Positions 8,635-17,225 of a stretch of 64,000 nt of DNA are shown here, one piece after another (position 1 is the stretch's first letter; every line of letters begins with the position of its first letter). Location of the stretch: positions 7,391-71,390 of the forward strand of contig CAZRLO010000003.1 of assembly GCA_964600965.1 (NCBI GenBank), read 5' to 3'. The notes below the pieces were generated by a model. The model had not been told where the DNA came from. It saw nothing but the letters and a program-made list of their open reading frames with translations, and searched no databases. The translations under genes were made by a program, and so were the position numbers. The DNA comes from UBA5972 sp964600965 (GTDB lineage: Bacteria; Pseudomonadota; Alphaproteobacteria; Rhodobacterales; Rhodobacteraceae).

Positions 8635-9566
8635 GATGCGCGTTCCTCTGATAGCTGCGCGGGAGCAAGATGACCCGCGCCCGACCTTAGTAGCTCAGTC
8701 GCCACGCCGACGGCAATGGCTTCGGGCACTTTGCCCAGTTCCGGCAAACCGATCGGGCAGGCGATAAGGTCGACCCGTGCCGGTCCGTGGCCAAGTGCCA
8801 GCAACCGTTTGCGAAAACGCGCCCATTTGGTGGCCGACCCGATCAGACCGGCACCCTCAAACGGCCGTGTCAGGATCTGGTGGCAAATCTCAAGATCGAG
8901 GGCGTGCGAATAGGTCAGCACCAGATGCCGCGCCGCGTCGGGCGCATGGCGCACGGCGTCGGCGGGGTTCGCGGCGATCAGCGGGCAGACGCCGTGCGGG
9001 CAGGGCTCGGGAAAGCGGCTCGCGGCGGTATCCACCCATGTTATGTCAAAACCAAGCCCCGGCAACAGCGCCACCAGTGCCCGGCCAACATGTCCGGCAC
9101 CATAGATCCAAAGCGGCTGGCCTTGGGGCGCGAAAGGTTCGCTGAACCAGCCGCGGGTGGAATGGACCGGAAATTCAGGCGGGGCGATGCCATTTGCGCA
9201 GGGCCGCTTGAAAGCCGGAAACCGCAGGGCGATCCCGCTCAGGGTTGCAACTTCGGAGTCGCGAAAAACCTCGGTCAGCAAAGTCACCGCGCCACCGCAA
9301 CACTGACCCAGCCTGGGGCCAAGCGGCAGATTGGTCGCTTCGCGCCGCCAGCGGACCACCGGTTCGCCAAGGATCGCGCGCGCGTGCGCAACCGCTTGAT
9401 GTTCCAGGGTTCCGCCGCCGATCGTGCCGGTTTGCCCATCCGCCCAGATCCACATGCAGGCGCCGGTTTCCCGAGGCGTCGAACCCTTTGTATCCGTGAC
9501 AACGATCCGCGCCACCGATCCGTGTCTCTGGACCAGCGGCGCCAGTTCCGCGAGATCAAACCGCAT
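8631..9566 (-). CDS. xdhC: Xanthine dehydrogenase accessory protein XdhC
   Basis: 311-residue XdhC/CoxI-family protein. Characterised members bind molybdenum cofactor, promote its sulfuration and deliver it to the large XdhB subunit. Visible features are an N-terminal domain with TDTKGSTPRETGACM and IGGGTLEHQA, and a C-terminal Rossmann domain with IYGAGHVGRAL. The ATG at 9566 is chosen over upstream codons because MRFDLAEL fits the family and overlaps xdhB by 11 bp. Its 3' end overlaps the ABC ATPase gene by four bases. Confidence 0.92.
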   Translation of the reverse strand: MRFDLAELAPLVQRHGSVARIVVTDTKGSTPRETGACMWIWADGQTGTIGGGTLEHQAVAHARAILGEPVVRWRREATNLPLGPRLGQCCGGAVTLLTEVFRDSEVATLSGIALRFPAFKRPCANGIAPPEFPVHSTRGWFSEPFAPQGQPLWIYGAGHVGRALVALLPGLGFDITWVDTAASRFPEPCPHGVCPLIAANPADAVRHAPDAARHLVLTYSHALDLEICHQILTRPFEGAGLIGSATKWARFRKRLLALGHGPARVDLIACPIGLPELGKVPEAIAVGVATELLRSGAGHLAPAQLSEERAS

Positions 9567-11865
9567 CGCGTGCCCCCGCCTTTTGCTGGTCGACCGCCAA
9601 CAGCAATCGCTCCGGCGTTGCGGGCGCGTCGAGCGCCGGATAGACCGAACCATCCCCGCAGGCCGCCACCGCGTCCGACAGCGCCATCAAAGCGGCGATC
9701 CCCAGCATCAGTGGTGGTTCGCCAACGGCCTTGGAGCGGTGTATCGTCTTGGCCTGATTGATGCCGCGTTTCCACAAATTCACGTTGAAGACCTGTGGAC
9801 GGTCCGAGCAGGCCGGGATCTTATAGGTTGACGGCGCGTGGGTCGTCAGGCGGCCCTTGTCGTTCCAGACCAGTTCCTCGGTCGTCAGCCAGCCCGCGCC
9901 CTGAACAAACCCGCCCTCGATCTGGCCGATATCAATCGCGGGGTTCAGCGATTTGCCGACATCGTGCAGGATATCGCAGCGCAATATCCGGTTTTCGCCG
10001 GTCAGCGTGTCCAGCAAAACCTCGGTCACCGCCGCGCCATATGCGAAATAGAAGAACGGCTTGCCGCGCCCCTTGATCCGGTCCCACTCGATGCCGGGTG
10101 TCGCGTAATAGCCGGTAGAGGAAAGCGAAATGCGGTTCTGATGGGCGGCGGAGGCGACCTGGGCAAAGGTCAGCGTCTCATCGCCGACCCGAACCTCGCC
10201 GTCCCTGAATTGGATTTCGCGGGCAGGCACCCCGTGCGCCGTTTTCAGGAAATCCACCAGGCGTTTGCGCAATTGGTCGCACGCCGCCCGAACGGCCATC
10301 CCGTTGAGATCCGACCCCGACGAGGCTGCCGTCGCCGAGGTGTTCGGCACTTTCGCCGTATCCGTTGCCGTGATCTTGATTGCCGATAGCGGCAGGCCAA
10401 AGGTGGTGGCCGCGACCTGTGCGACCTTGGTGAACAGACCCTGCCCCATTTCGGTGCCGCCGTGGTTCAGGTGGACCGAGCCGTCGGTGTAGATATGCAC
10501 CAACGCGCCCGCCTGATTGAGGAAGGTCAGCGTGAACGAAATCCCGAATTTGACCGGTGTCAGGCTGATGCCCTTTTTCAGGACCGGGTTCCCGGCATTC
10601 CACGCCGCCACCTTCGCCCTGCGTTTCGCGTATTCGGACGATTTCGCCAGATCATTGGTGATTTCGCCGATCACCGCGTCCACGACTTCCATGTGATACG
10701 GGGTGGTTTCGCCGGCTTTTTCCCGGAATGACCGGTAATAGTTGGCCCGCCGGACTTCCAGCGGGTCGCGCCCAAGCTGGTGGGCGATGTGATCCATCAC
10801 CCGCTCGATACCGACCATGCCCTGCGGACCGCCAAACCCGCGAAACGCGGTGTTGGACTGGGTGTTGGTCTTCAGGCGATGCGACGTGATCCGCGCATGC
10901 GGCAGATGATAGGCGTTGTCGGCGTGCAGCATGGCCCGGTCGGCCACCGGCAGCGACAGGTCCTGCGCCCAGCCGCAGCGGGCATATTGCGTGAAGACCA
11001 CGCCCGCGATGCGTCCGTCCGCATTGTACCCGGCGCGATAATCGATGCGGAATTCGTGTCGCTTGCCGGTGATGATCATGTCGTCATCCCGGTCGTAACG
11101 CATCTTGCACGGTCTGCCCGTCGCCTTTGCAGCCACCGCACAGGCCACCGCCAGCGCGTTGCCCTGGCTTTCTTTGCCGCCGAAACCACCGCCCATGCGC
11201 CGCACTTCGACCCGCACCGCATTTTGCGGCACGTTCAAGGCCTCGGCGACCTTGTGCTGGATCTCGGTCGGGTGCTGGGACGAGGAATGGACCAACATGT
11301 CGCCGTCCTCTTGCGGCAGCGCCAGTGCGGCCTGTCCCTCGAGGTAGAAATGCTCTTGTCCGCCAATGTCGATGATGCCCGCGACCTGCCCCGGCGCCGC
11401 GCTGATGGCGGTCTCGGGATCGCCCTTTACGTACTCCACGGGCGGTTCCAGCCGGGAATCCGCGGCCAAAGCGTCGGCAATGTTCAGTAACGCCGGTTCT
11501 TCGCGCCAGTCGATCCGCGCCATTCTCGCAGCCTTGCGGGCCGCCAGATGGCTGGTCGCCACCACCAGAAACACCGGCTGACCCAGATAGTGAACGCGGT
11601 CGGTGCTCAGCAGCGGTTCGTCGTGGACCGAGGGCGACACGTCATTCGCGCCCGGCAAATCCGCCTCCGTCAGAACCGCGACCACCCCGTCGGCGCGGCG
11701 CACCGGTTCAAGATCCATCGCGGCGACGGACCCACAGGCGATTTCCGACAGGCCGAACGCCAGAAACAAGGTGTCCGCCGGGACCGGCATGTCATCGATA
11801 TATCGCGCGGCACCTGTCACATGCAGGCGGGCGGCGTCGTGGGGCACGGGACTCGCGACGCTCAT
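9556..11865 (-). CDS. xdhB: Xanthine dehydrogenase, molybdopterin-binding subunit
   Basis: 769-residue catalytic subunit that oxidises hypoxanthine to xanthine and xanthine to urate. Seen in the sequence: the early HVTGAARYIDDMP segment, MGGGFGGKESQ (Mo-cofactor loop with the conserved Gln region), TAFRGFGGPQGM with the substrate-contacting Arg, and AVGEPPLMLG carrying the catalytic Glu near the C-terminus. The length is normal for the split bacterial enzyme. The ATG at 11865 overlaps the xdhA stop (ATGA), so translation is probably coupled, giving equimolar subunits of an (AB)2 enzyme. Confidence 0.95.
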   Translation of the reverse strand: MSVASPVPHDAARLHVTGAARYIDDMPVPADTLFLAFGLSEIACGSVAAMDLEPVRRADGVVAVLTEADLPGANDVSPSVHDEPLLSTDRVHYLGQPVFLVVATSHLAARKAARMARIDWREEPALLNIADALAADSRLEPPVEYVKGDPETAISAAPGQVAGIIDIGGQEHFYLEGQAALALPQEDGDMLVHSSSQHPTEIQHKVAEALNVPQNAVRVEVRRMGGGFGGKESQGNALAVACAVAAKATGRPCKMRYDRDDDMIITGKRHEFRIDYRAGYNADGRIAGVVFTQYARCGWAQDLSLPVADRAMLHADNAYHLPHARITSHRLKTNTQSNTAFRGFGGPQGMVGIERVMDHIAHQLGRDPLEVRRANYYRSFREKAGETTPYHMEVVDAVIGEITNDLAKSSEYAKRRAKVAAWNAGNPVLKKGISLTPVKFGISFTLTFLNQAGALVHIYTDGSVHLNHGGTEMGQGLFTKVAQVAATTFGLPLSAIKITATDTAKVPNTSATAASSGSDLNGMAVRAACDQLRKRLVDFLKTAHGVPAREIQFRDGEVRVGDETLTFAQVASAAHQNRISLSSTGYYATPGIEWDRIKGRGKPFFYFAYGAAVTEVLLDTLTGENRILRCDILHDVGKSLNPAIDIGQIEGGFVQGAGWLTTEELVWNDKGRLTTHAPSTYKIPACSDRPQVFNVNLWKRGINQAKTIHRSKAVGEPPLMLGIAALMALSDAVAACGDGSVYPALDAPATPERLLLAVDQQKAGARDAV

Positions 11866-13253
11866 CCGTCTGCCCCCGCCACGCGCAGGCTGGCGCCCGC
11901 GTGGTCCTCGGCGAAATAGCGGTCCATCAGGTTCTGCGCGCTTTTCATGCGATATTCAGCCGACGCGCGCATGTCGCCAATGGGCGCGAAATCCAGCGCC
12001 AGCGCATCCCGCGCGGCGCGGATCGTGCCGGGTGCCCACGTCTGACCGATCAGCGCGGTTTCGGTGTGGCTTGCCCGTTTCGGTGTGGCCGCCATCCCGC
12101 CGAAAGCGATGCGCGCGCCGACCACGCGGCCGTCGCGGACCGTGATGTTGAAGCACCCGCACAAAGCCGAAATGTCCTGATCGAACCGTTTGGATATCTT
12201 GTAGCATTTCAGCCGGTCGTTCTGGCGGGGGATCGACACGGCCTCGACAAACTCGCCCGGCGCGATGTCTTGGCGGCCATAGGCGATAAAGAAATCCTCG
12301 AGCGCGATCATGCGCCGCATGTCCCCCCGACGTAAATGCAGGCTGGCCCCCAGCGCGATCAGGGCCGGTGGCGCGTCGCCGATGGGCGAGCCGTTGGCGA
12401 TATTGCCGCCGACGGTCGCCGCATTGCGAACCTGAACGGAACCGAACCGCCGCACCATCTCGGCGAAATCTGGATGATAAATTGCGATGAGTTTTTGAAA
12501 CGACGACATCGAAACCGCCGCCCCAACCCGAATTTCCCGATCAGAAATCGCGATATCGTGCAATTCGGGGACCTGCGCGATAAAGGCGGGTTTTTCGATT
12601 TCGGCAAGGTTCTTGGTTACCCACAGGCCGATATCGGTCGCCCCGGCGATCAGGGTCGCGTCGGGGTTTTCGACATACCAGGCCGCCAGATCGTCGGCGG
12701 ATGCCGGGGTGAACGCACCGTCATGCGATCCCGCCGCGAATGCCGGGGCCTTGCCCGGCGCATGCAGCCAGGCGGCGCGATCTTTTTCTGCCGCCGACCG
12801 GGCCGCGCGTATGATCGGCGCGTAGCCCGTGCAGCGGCACAGATTGCCCGCCAGTATATCGTCGTGATCCCGCGCGCCGTTCTGATGAGCCGTGACCATC
12901 GACATGATAAAGCCCGGCGTGCAGAACCCGCACTGGCTGCCATGATGTTCGATCATCGCGCTCTGCACCGGGTGCAGGGTGCCGTCGGGTGCCGCAACGC
13001 CTTCGACGGTGGTGACGGATTTGCCGTTGAGCTGGGGCAGAAACAGGATGCAGGCATTCAACGCCTGGTGCCGGATACCGTCGGGCGTGGCCGACGAAAC
13101 CATCACCGTACAGGCACCGCAATCGCCTTCGTTGCAGCCTTCCTTGGTGCCCTTGAGGCCGCGGGCATCGCGCAGCCAGTCCAACAGGGTAAGGGTGGCC
13201 GGCGCGCCTGTCGCCCGCATCGTCTCTCCGTTCAGAAGAAACTCGATTTCCAT
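11862..13253 (-). CDS. xdhA: Xanthine dehydrogenase small subunit (2Fe-2S / FAD)
   Basis: 463-residue electron-transfer subunit. Domains in order: plant-type 2Fe-2S (Cys40, Cys45, Cys48 and Cys68); the helical second 2Fe-2S domain (QCGFC around 107-111 and CRCTG around 140); a FAD-binding domain (about 170-345, with LIAGATDIG and the AATVGGNIANGSPIGD motif); and a CO-dehydrogenase flavoprotein C-terminal domain. It passes electrons from the Mo site to NAD+. It heads the overlapping xdhABC-ABC run and lies 143 bp after uraH; a perfect 7-5-7 palindrome is in that gap. Confidence 0.95.
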   Translation of the reverse strand: MEIEFLLNGETMRATGAPATLTLLDWLRDARGLKGTKEGCNEGDCGACTVMVSSATPDGIRHQALNACILFLPQLNGKSVTTVEGVAAPDGTLHPVQSAMIEHHGSQCGFCTPGFIMSMVTAHQNGARDHDDILAGNLCRCTGYAPIIRAARSAAEKDRAAWLHAPGKAPAFAAGSHDGAFTPASADDLAAWYVENPDATLIAGATDIGLWVTKNLAEIEKPAFIAQVPELHDIAISDREIRVGAAVSMSSFQKLIAIYHPDFAEMVRRFGSVQVRNAATVGGNIANGSPIGDAPPALIALGASLHLRRGDMRRMIALEDFFIAYGRQDIAPGEFVEAVSIPRQNDRLKCYKISKRFDQDISALCGCFNITVRDGRVVGARIAFGGMAATPKRASHTETALIGQTWAPGTIRAARDALALDFAPIGDMRASAEYRMKSAQNLMDRYFAEDHAGASLRVAGADG

Positions 13254-13371
13254 ACTGGCGAATTCCGCCGCGTTCTCTGCGTCAGGTCAAATGCGCGTTC
13301 GCCCGATGCGACGTAAAGCGAAGGCGCGACCCCTATTCCTTGAACCTTCAGCAAAGCAGACATTTTCCGAC

Positions 13372-13390
13372 GTGACAAGGATTTTGTCAC
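13372..13390. promoter_or_regulatory. Perfect palindrome GTGACAA-N5-TTGTCAC, candidate operator
   Basis: A 19-bp inverted repeat with 7-bp arms and a 5-bp spacer lies between the uraH stop and the xdhA start. There is no T-run after it on the minus strand, so a protein-binding site for a purine-responsive regulator is more likely than a terminator. No regulator gene is adjacent; the role is inferred from shape and position only. Confidence 0.35.
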
Positions 13391-13396
13391 AGCGGG

Positions 13397-13747
13397 TCAG
13401 CTTCCGCGATATGTCGAATAACCATAAGGGCTTAGCAGCAGCGGCACGTGGTAATGACGATCGTCCGATATGCCGAAACGCAGGGGAATCCGGTCCAGAA
13501 ACCTTGGCTCGGTCAGTTTCGCGCCGCTTTGCGCAAGGTAATCACCGGCGTGGAAAACCAGTTCGTAAACCCCGGATTCGAACGCGGCACCCTCCAGCAG
13601 GGCCCCATCGACCCGGCCATCGCTGTTGGTCACGAAATCTCCGAGTTTCCGCCGCGCCGTGGTGCCAACATGGAAAAGCTCGATCGCCAGCCCGCTTGCA
13701 GGCTGGCCCGTTGCGGTATCCAGAACATGCGTGGTGAGTTTGCCCAT
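13397..13747 (-). CDS. uraH: 5-hydroxyisourate hydrolase
   Basis: 116-residue transthyretin-like enzyme that hydrolyses 5-hydroxyisourate (the product of urate oxidation) to OHCU. The N-terminal THVLDTATGQPA motif, the internal RRKLG segment and the C-terminal signature YRGS are all intact. The ATG at 13747 has a strong CAGGAGGGG site; the frame remains open upstream but without family similarity. It is the first purine gene on this strand. The urate oxidase and OHCU decarboxylase genes expected on either side of its step are not in the window. Confidence 0.93.
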   Translation of the reverse strand: MGKLTTHVLDTATGQPASGLAIELFHVGTTARRKLGDFVTNSDGRVDGALLEGAAFESGVYELVFHAGDYLAQSGAKLTEPRFLDRIPLRFGISDDRHYHVPLLLSPYGYSTYRGS

Positions 13748-14073
13748 GATCCCCTCCTGACCCGGCGCAGCCAACACGGAATTTGGGCGATTGGCAAGCG
13801 GGCAAGCGCCGAGGGGACGTGGCATATCTTCCGTCACCGTCGCCGAACCGCGATTTGCCGGAAATTGGTGCTTTGCGCGCCAAACGGTGCGACGGTCGCT
13901 TTCGCGACCTCGATGCGCGCGCGCGATGCCGATTGGCGCCAAATTCGGTCAACGGCGCGAGCATTCCGTTGGCCAAGCCTTGTTCCGGTTCGGCGGACAT
14001 GACCCGCCAACCTGTTGGGACATCGATTGCGGCAAGGCGCGTGAAACTTTGCGCGACCTTTTGCGATTTCGGG

Positions 14074-14355
14074 ATATCATGCCAACGGACCCAAAGACCG
14101 CTCATGCTCCGTTGAACCGAACAGGCTTCTTGGCGGACCTCACCCCTGACAAACGCAGAGCCGCGCAATCACGGGCCGTGGTGCGGTGAACCGCTGCAAG
14201 TTACGGGCACTTTATCCCGGCAAAACCTGTACGACCCAAATTGGTTGCGCCATCGTTGGCCTGTCGCCGTACCGGGGGCGGCCCGTCTGGAACATCGGAA
14301 TTCGGGCCGATACCCGCCACGTGATGTGGTGCGGTTATTCGGGCCGGCGGCATGG
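14074..14355 (+). repeat. Degenerate intergenic repeat family, copy A (full length)
   Basis: This is the best copy of a family described under findings. It opens with CCAACGGACCCAAAGACC (14082), includes TTTATCCCGGCAAAACCTGT (14211) and GGGGGCGGCCC (14274), and ends with CCCGCCACGTGATGTGG then TTCGGGCCGGCGG (to 14350). It fills much of the 642-bp gap between uraH and yebC. The rest of that gap (13748-14073) shows no convincing gene: the open frames there are short and lack family features, and no promoter-like element stands out. Confidence 0.65.
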
Positions 14356-14389
14356 GCCGGCATACGCGGCATTCCATTGAAAGCAGAGC

Positions 14390-15130
14390 CTAAAGCTGCG
14401 CCATCACGTCGTCGGAAATGTCAAAATTCGCAGTGACCGACTGGACGTCGTCGTCATCCTCCAGCGCGTTGATGAGCTTCATCAGTTTTTGCGCGCCATC
14501 AAGGTCCAGCGGCGCCGTCGTCGTGGGTTTCCAGATCAACTTTGAGGTCTCGCTTTCCCCAAGCGCGGTTTCCAGCGTGCCCGACACCTCGTGCAGGTCG
14601 CTGTCGGCGCAGTAGATGTCGTGGCCGTCCTCAGAGCTTTCCACGTCCTCGGCGCCAGCTTCGATCGCGGCCTCAAAAACCGTATCCGCATCGCCTGCCG
14701 ACACCGGATAGCTGACCAGCCCCTTGCGTTCGAACATGAACGACACCGCGCCGGTCTCCGCCAGATTGCCACCAGATTTCGTAAAGATCGAGCGTACCGA
14801 CGACGCCGTGCGGTTCCGGTTGTCCGTCATGGCCTCGACGATCACCGCCACGCCTTCGGGCCCGTACCCCTCGTAGCGGATCTCGTCATAGTTTTCGGCG
14901 TCGCCCCCGATGGCCTTGGTGATCGCCCGGTCGATGACGTCCTTGGGCACCGACTGGGATTTCGCCTCTTTCACGGCCAGGCGCAGGCGGGGGTTCTTTT
15001 CGGGATCGGGATCACCCATCTTGGCGGCGACCGTGATCTCCTTGGCCAGTTTCGAAAACAGTTTCGAGCGCACGGCATCCTGACGGCCCTTGCGGTGCTG
15101 GATATTCGCCCATTTTGAATGGCCTGCCAT
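14390..15130 (-). CDS. yebC: YebC/PmpR family transcriptional regulator / translation factor
   Basis: 246-residue protein of the YebC family, described as a DNA-binding regulator and, in more recent work on homologues, as a factor assisting translation of proline stretches. The N-terminal signature MAGHSKWANIQHRKGRQDA is complete, followed by the RLAVKEAKSQSVPKD and EGYGPEGVAVIVE segments. Length is standard. It is divergent from the SLC13 gene at 15261 and is not in an obvious operon. In many proteobacteria yebC neighbours ruvC; that is not the case here. Confidence 0.93.
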   Translation of the reverse strand: MAGHSKWANIQHRKGRQDAVRSKLFSKLAKEITVAAKMGDPDPEKNPRLRLAVKEAKSQSVPKDVIDRAITKAIGGDAENYDEIRYEGYGPEGVAVIVEAMTDNRNRTASSVRSIFTKSGGNLAETGAVSFMFERKGLVSYPVSAGDADTVFEAAIEAGAEDVESSEDGHDIYCADSDLHEVSGTLETALGESETSKLIWKPTTTAPLDLDGAQKLMKLINALEDDDDVQSVTANFDISDDVMAQL

Positions 15131-15260
15131 TTTTGTCTCCGAGCCGGTAACGCTTTCCGCCGCTTCTATAGGGCAGGTAGCGCGGCAGGTTCAAGACCGC
15201 TGGCCGGTTGCAAACACGCTGCAAATCGGATTGGCTTTGCCCCGAGACAGGAGACCGCAT

Positions 15261-17042
15261 TTGACCATCGACCAGATCACGTTGTTTGCAATATTCGGCG
15301 GTGTGTTCGCGTTGCTGTTGTGGGGGCGCTGGCGCTACGACCTCGTGGCGTTTGCCGCGCTGCTGACCGGCGTTTTGTCCGGGGTGGTTCCGTCGGAACA
15401 GGCGTTTTCCGGATTTGGCCACCCGGCGACGCTGGTGGTGGCGCTGGTGCTGATCATATCGGCGGGGTTGGTGAATTCCGGAGCGGTGCATCTGATCACC
15501 CGCGCGCTGGTCAGTTCCACCCGGTCGCTGGGCGGTCATATCGTGATCATGGGGGGTGTCGGCGCGGTGCTGTCGGCATTCATGAACAACGTGGCGGCGC
15601 TGGCGCTGCTGATGCCGGTCGACATGCAGACCGCGAAAAAGGCCAAACGCGATCCCGGTCTCAGCCTGATGCCGCTTTCGTTCGCCACCATTCTGGGCGG
15701 CATGGTCACGATGATCGGGACGCCGCCCAACATCATCATCGCGTCGATTCGCCAGGACGCCTTTGGCGCGCCGTTCCGGATGTTCGATTTCGCGCCGGTC
15801 GGTCTGGTTGCGGCGTCTGCCGGGTTGTTGTTCGTCGCCACCATCGGCTGGCGTCTTATCCCGCGCCAATCCGGCAAGGAAGGTGCCGCGGAATCGCTGC
15901 TGGACATGGCGGCCTATGTGGCCGAACTGACGGTGCCGGATGACAGCCGGCATATCGGGCGGCGGGTACAGGAGCTGACGGGCGAAGCCGACAAGGCCGA
16001 CGTGGCCATTCTGGGGCTGATCCGGCGGGGCAAGCGGCTGTACGGAACCTCGGCCGGCCGGACGCTGCGGGCCGACGACATTCTGGTGCTCGAGGCGACG
16101 CCCGAGGCGCTCGATGAATTCCGCGCGGCGCTGAAGCTCGATTTCGCCGGTCCGGACCGGCAGAAACGCATCGAAGCGGTCGGCGCGGGGTTGAGCCTGA
16201 CGGAAATCGTGGTCACCGAGACCGCGCGCATTCGCGGCAAGACGGCCCTGGCAATTGGGTTGAACTGGCGCAAGGACACGATCCTGATGGGGATTTCCCG
16301 CGAGGGTCGCCGGATCACCAAGCAGGTGCGCCGGACCAAAATCCGCGCGGGCGATATTCTGCTGTTGCTGACCCCAAGCGACACCCAATCCGAGGTGACC
16401 GACTGGCTGGGCTGTCTGCCGCTGGCCGAACGCGGCCTCAACGTGACCCAGAACGAAAAGACCTGGCTGGCCATCGGTCTGTTCGCAAGCGCGGTCGCGG
16501 CGGCGAGTTTCGGGCTGATCTATCTGCCCGTGGCGCTGGGCGTCGTCGTTGGTCTGTTCGCGCTGACCCGGATCGTGCCCCTGTCCGAAGTCTATGGCCA
16601 CGTCGAATGGCCGGTCGTGGTTCTGTTGGGGTCGATGATCCCGCTGGGACAGGCGCTGGACAGCTCTGGCGGTACCGAACTGATTGCCGGCTCGTTGATA
16701 AGTTTGACGGCGGGCCTGCCCGCCTGGGCAATCCTGACGGTGCTGATGGTGGTGACGATGACGCTGAGCGATGTTCTGAACAACACCGCCACCACGATCG
16801 TCGCCGCCCCGGTCGGCATCGCCATGGCCCAGGGGCTGGGCGTCAGCGCCGACCCGTTCCTGATGGCGGTGGCGGTGGCGGCAAGTTGCGCGTTCCTGAC
16901 CCCGATCGGGCACAAGAACAACACCCTGATCCTTGGCCCCGGTGGTTATCGGTTCGGGGATTACTGGCGCACCGGCCTGCCACTGGAGGTGCTGATCGTG
17001 GCGGTCAGCATTCCGGCGATATTGGTGTTCTGGCCACTGTGA
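15261..17042 (+). CDS. SLC13/DASS-type permease with TrkA-C domains
   Basis: 593-residue inner-membrane protein: a transmembrane half (about 1-195), a cytoplasmic insert with two RCK_C/TrkA-C-like domains (about 205-385, with RVQELTGEAD...GDILLLL), and a second transmembrane half. Conserved DASS patches are NNVAALALLMP, IGTPPNIIIA and NNTATTIVAAPVGIA. Such proteins are annotated as sodium:sulfate/dicarboxylate or citrate transporters; substrate unknown. No ATG suits. TTG 15261 is chosen because ACAGGAG lies seven bases upstream and the protein then starts directly before helix 1. It faces a paralogue (17226-19001) tail to tail; both end in FWPL. Confidence 0.85.
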   Translation: MTIDQITLFAIFGGVFALLLWGRWRYDLVAFAALLTGVLSGVVPSEQAFSGFGHPATLVVALVLIISAGLVNSGAVHLITRALVSSTRSLGGHIVIMGGVGAVLSAFMNNVAALALLMPVDMQTAKKAKRDPGLSLMPLSFATILGGMVTMIGTPPNIIIASIRQDAFGAPFRMFDFAPVGLVAASAGLLFVATIGWRLIPRQSGKEGAAESLLDMAAYVAELTVPDDSRHIGRRVQELTGEADKADVAILGLIRRGKRLYGTSAGRTLRADDILVLEATPEALDEFRAALKLDFAGPDRQKRIEAVGAGLSLTEIVVTETARIRGKTALAIGLNWRKDTILMGISREGRRITKQVRRTKIRAGDILLLLTPSDTQSEVTDWLGCLPLAERGLNVTQNEKTWLAIGLFASAVAAASFGLIYLPVALGVVVGLFALTRIVPLSEVYGHVEWPVVVLLGSMIPLGQALDSSGGTELIAGSLISLTAGLPAWAILTVLMVVTMTLSDVLNNTATTIVAAPVGIAMAQGLGVSADPFLMAVAVAASCAFLTPIGHKNNTLILGPGGYRFGDYWRTGLPLEVLIVAVSIPAILVFWPL

Positions 17043-17044
17043 TC

Positions 17045-17179
17045 CGGGCGAGCGCCCGCCCGTGGGGTGGCGCCGCTACTTTGGTGAGAGCCACTTTATC
17101 GCGCGCTCCTCGAAAAAACCTCATGCGAGGCGCTTCGCTGCAAAGCGCCGGCCCGCCGGGACGGGCAGGCGCTCGCCCG
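17045..17179. repeat. Inverted-repeat element between convergent paralogous permeases
   Basis: CGGGCGAGCGCCCGCCCGT (17045-17063) is matched by ACGGGCAGGCGCTCGCCCG (17161-17179), an inverted pair with 18 of 19 bases complementary enclosing about 97 bp. A nested hairpin GGCGCTT...AAAGCGCC lies near 17130-17152. There is no T-tract immediately after either arm. It could be a small MITE/REP-type element or an RNA stem that insulates the two converging transcripts. Confidence 0.6.
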
Positions 17180-17225
17180 GCGACCTTTGGCCTAGTTCCG
17201 GGCGAATGGTCGAACCAAACCGACA

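Noticed and set aside
13542..14168. 208-codon minus-strand frame overlapping uraH and repeat copy A
   Set aside because: Shadow of uraH in another frame extended through the repeat; uraH itself has full family signatures.
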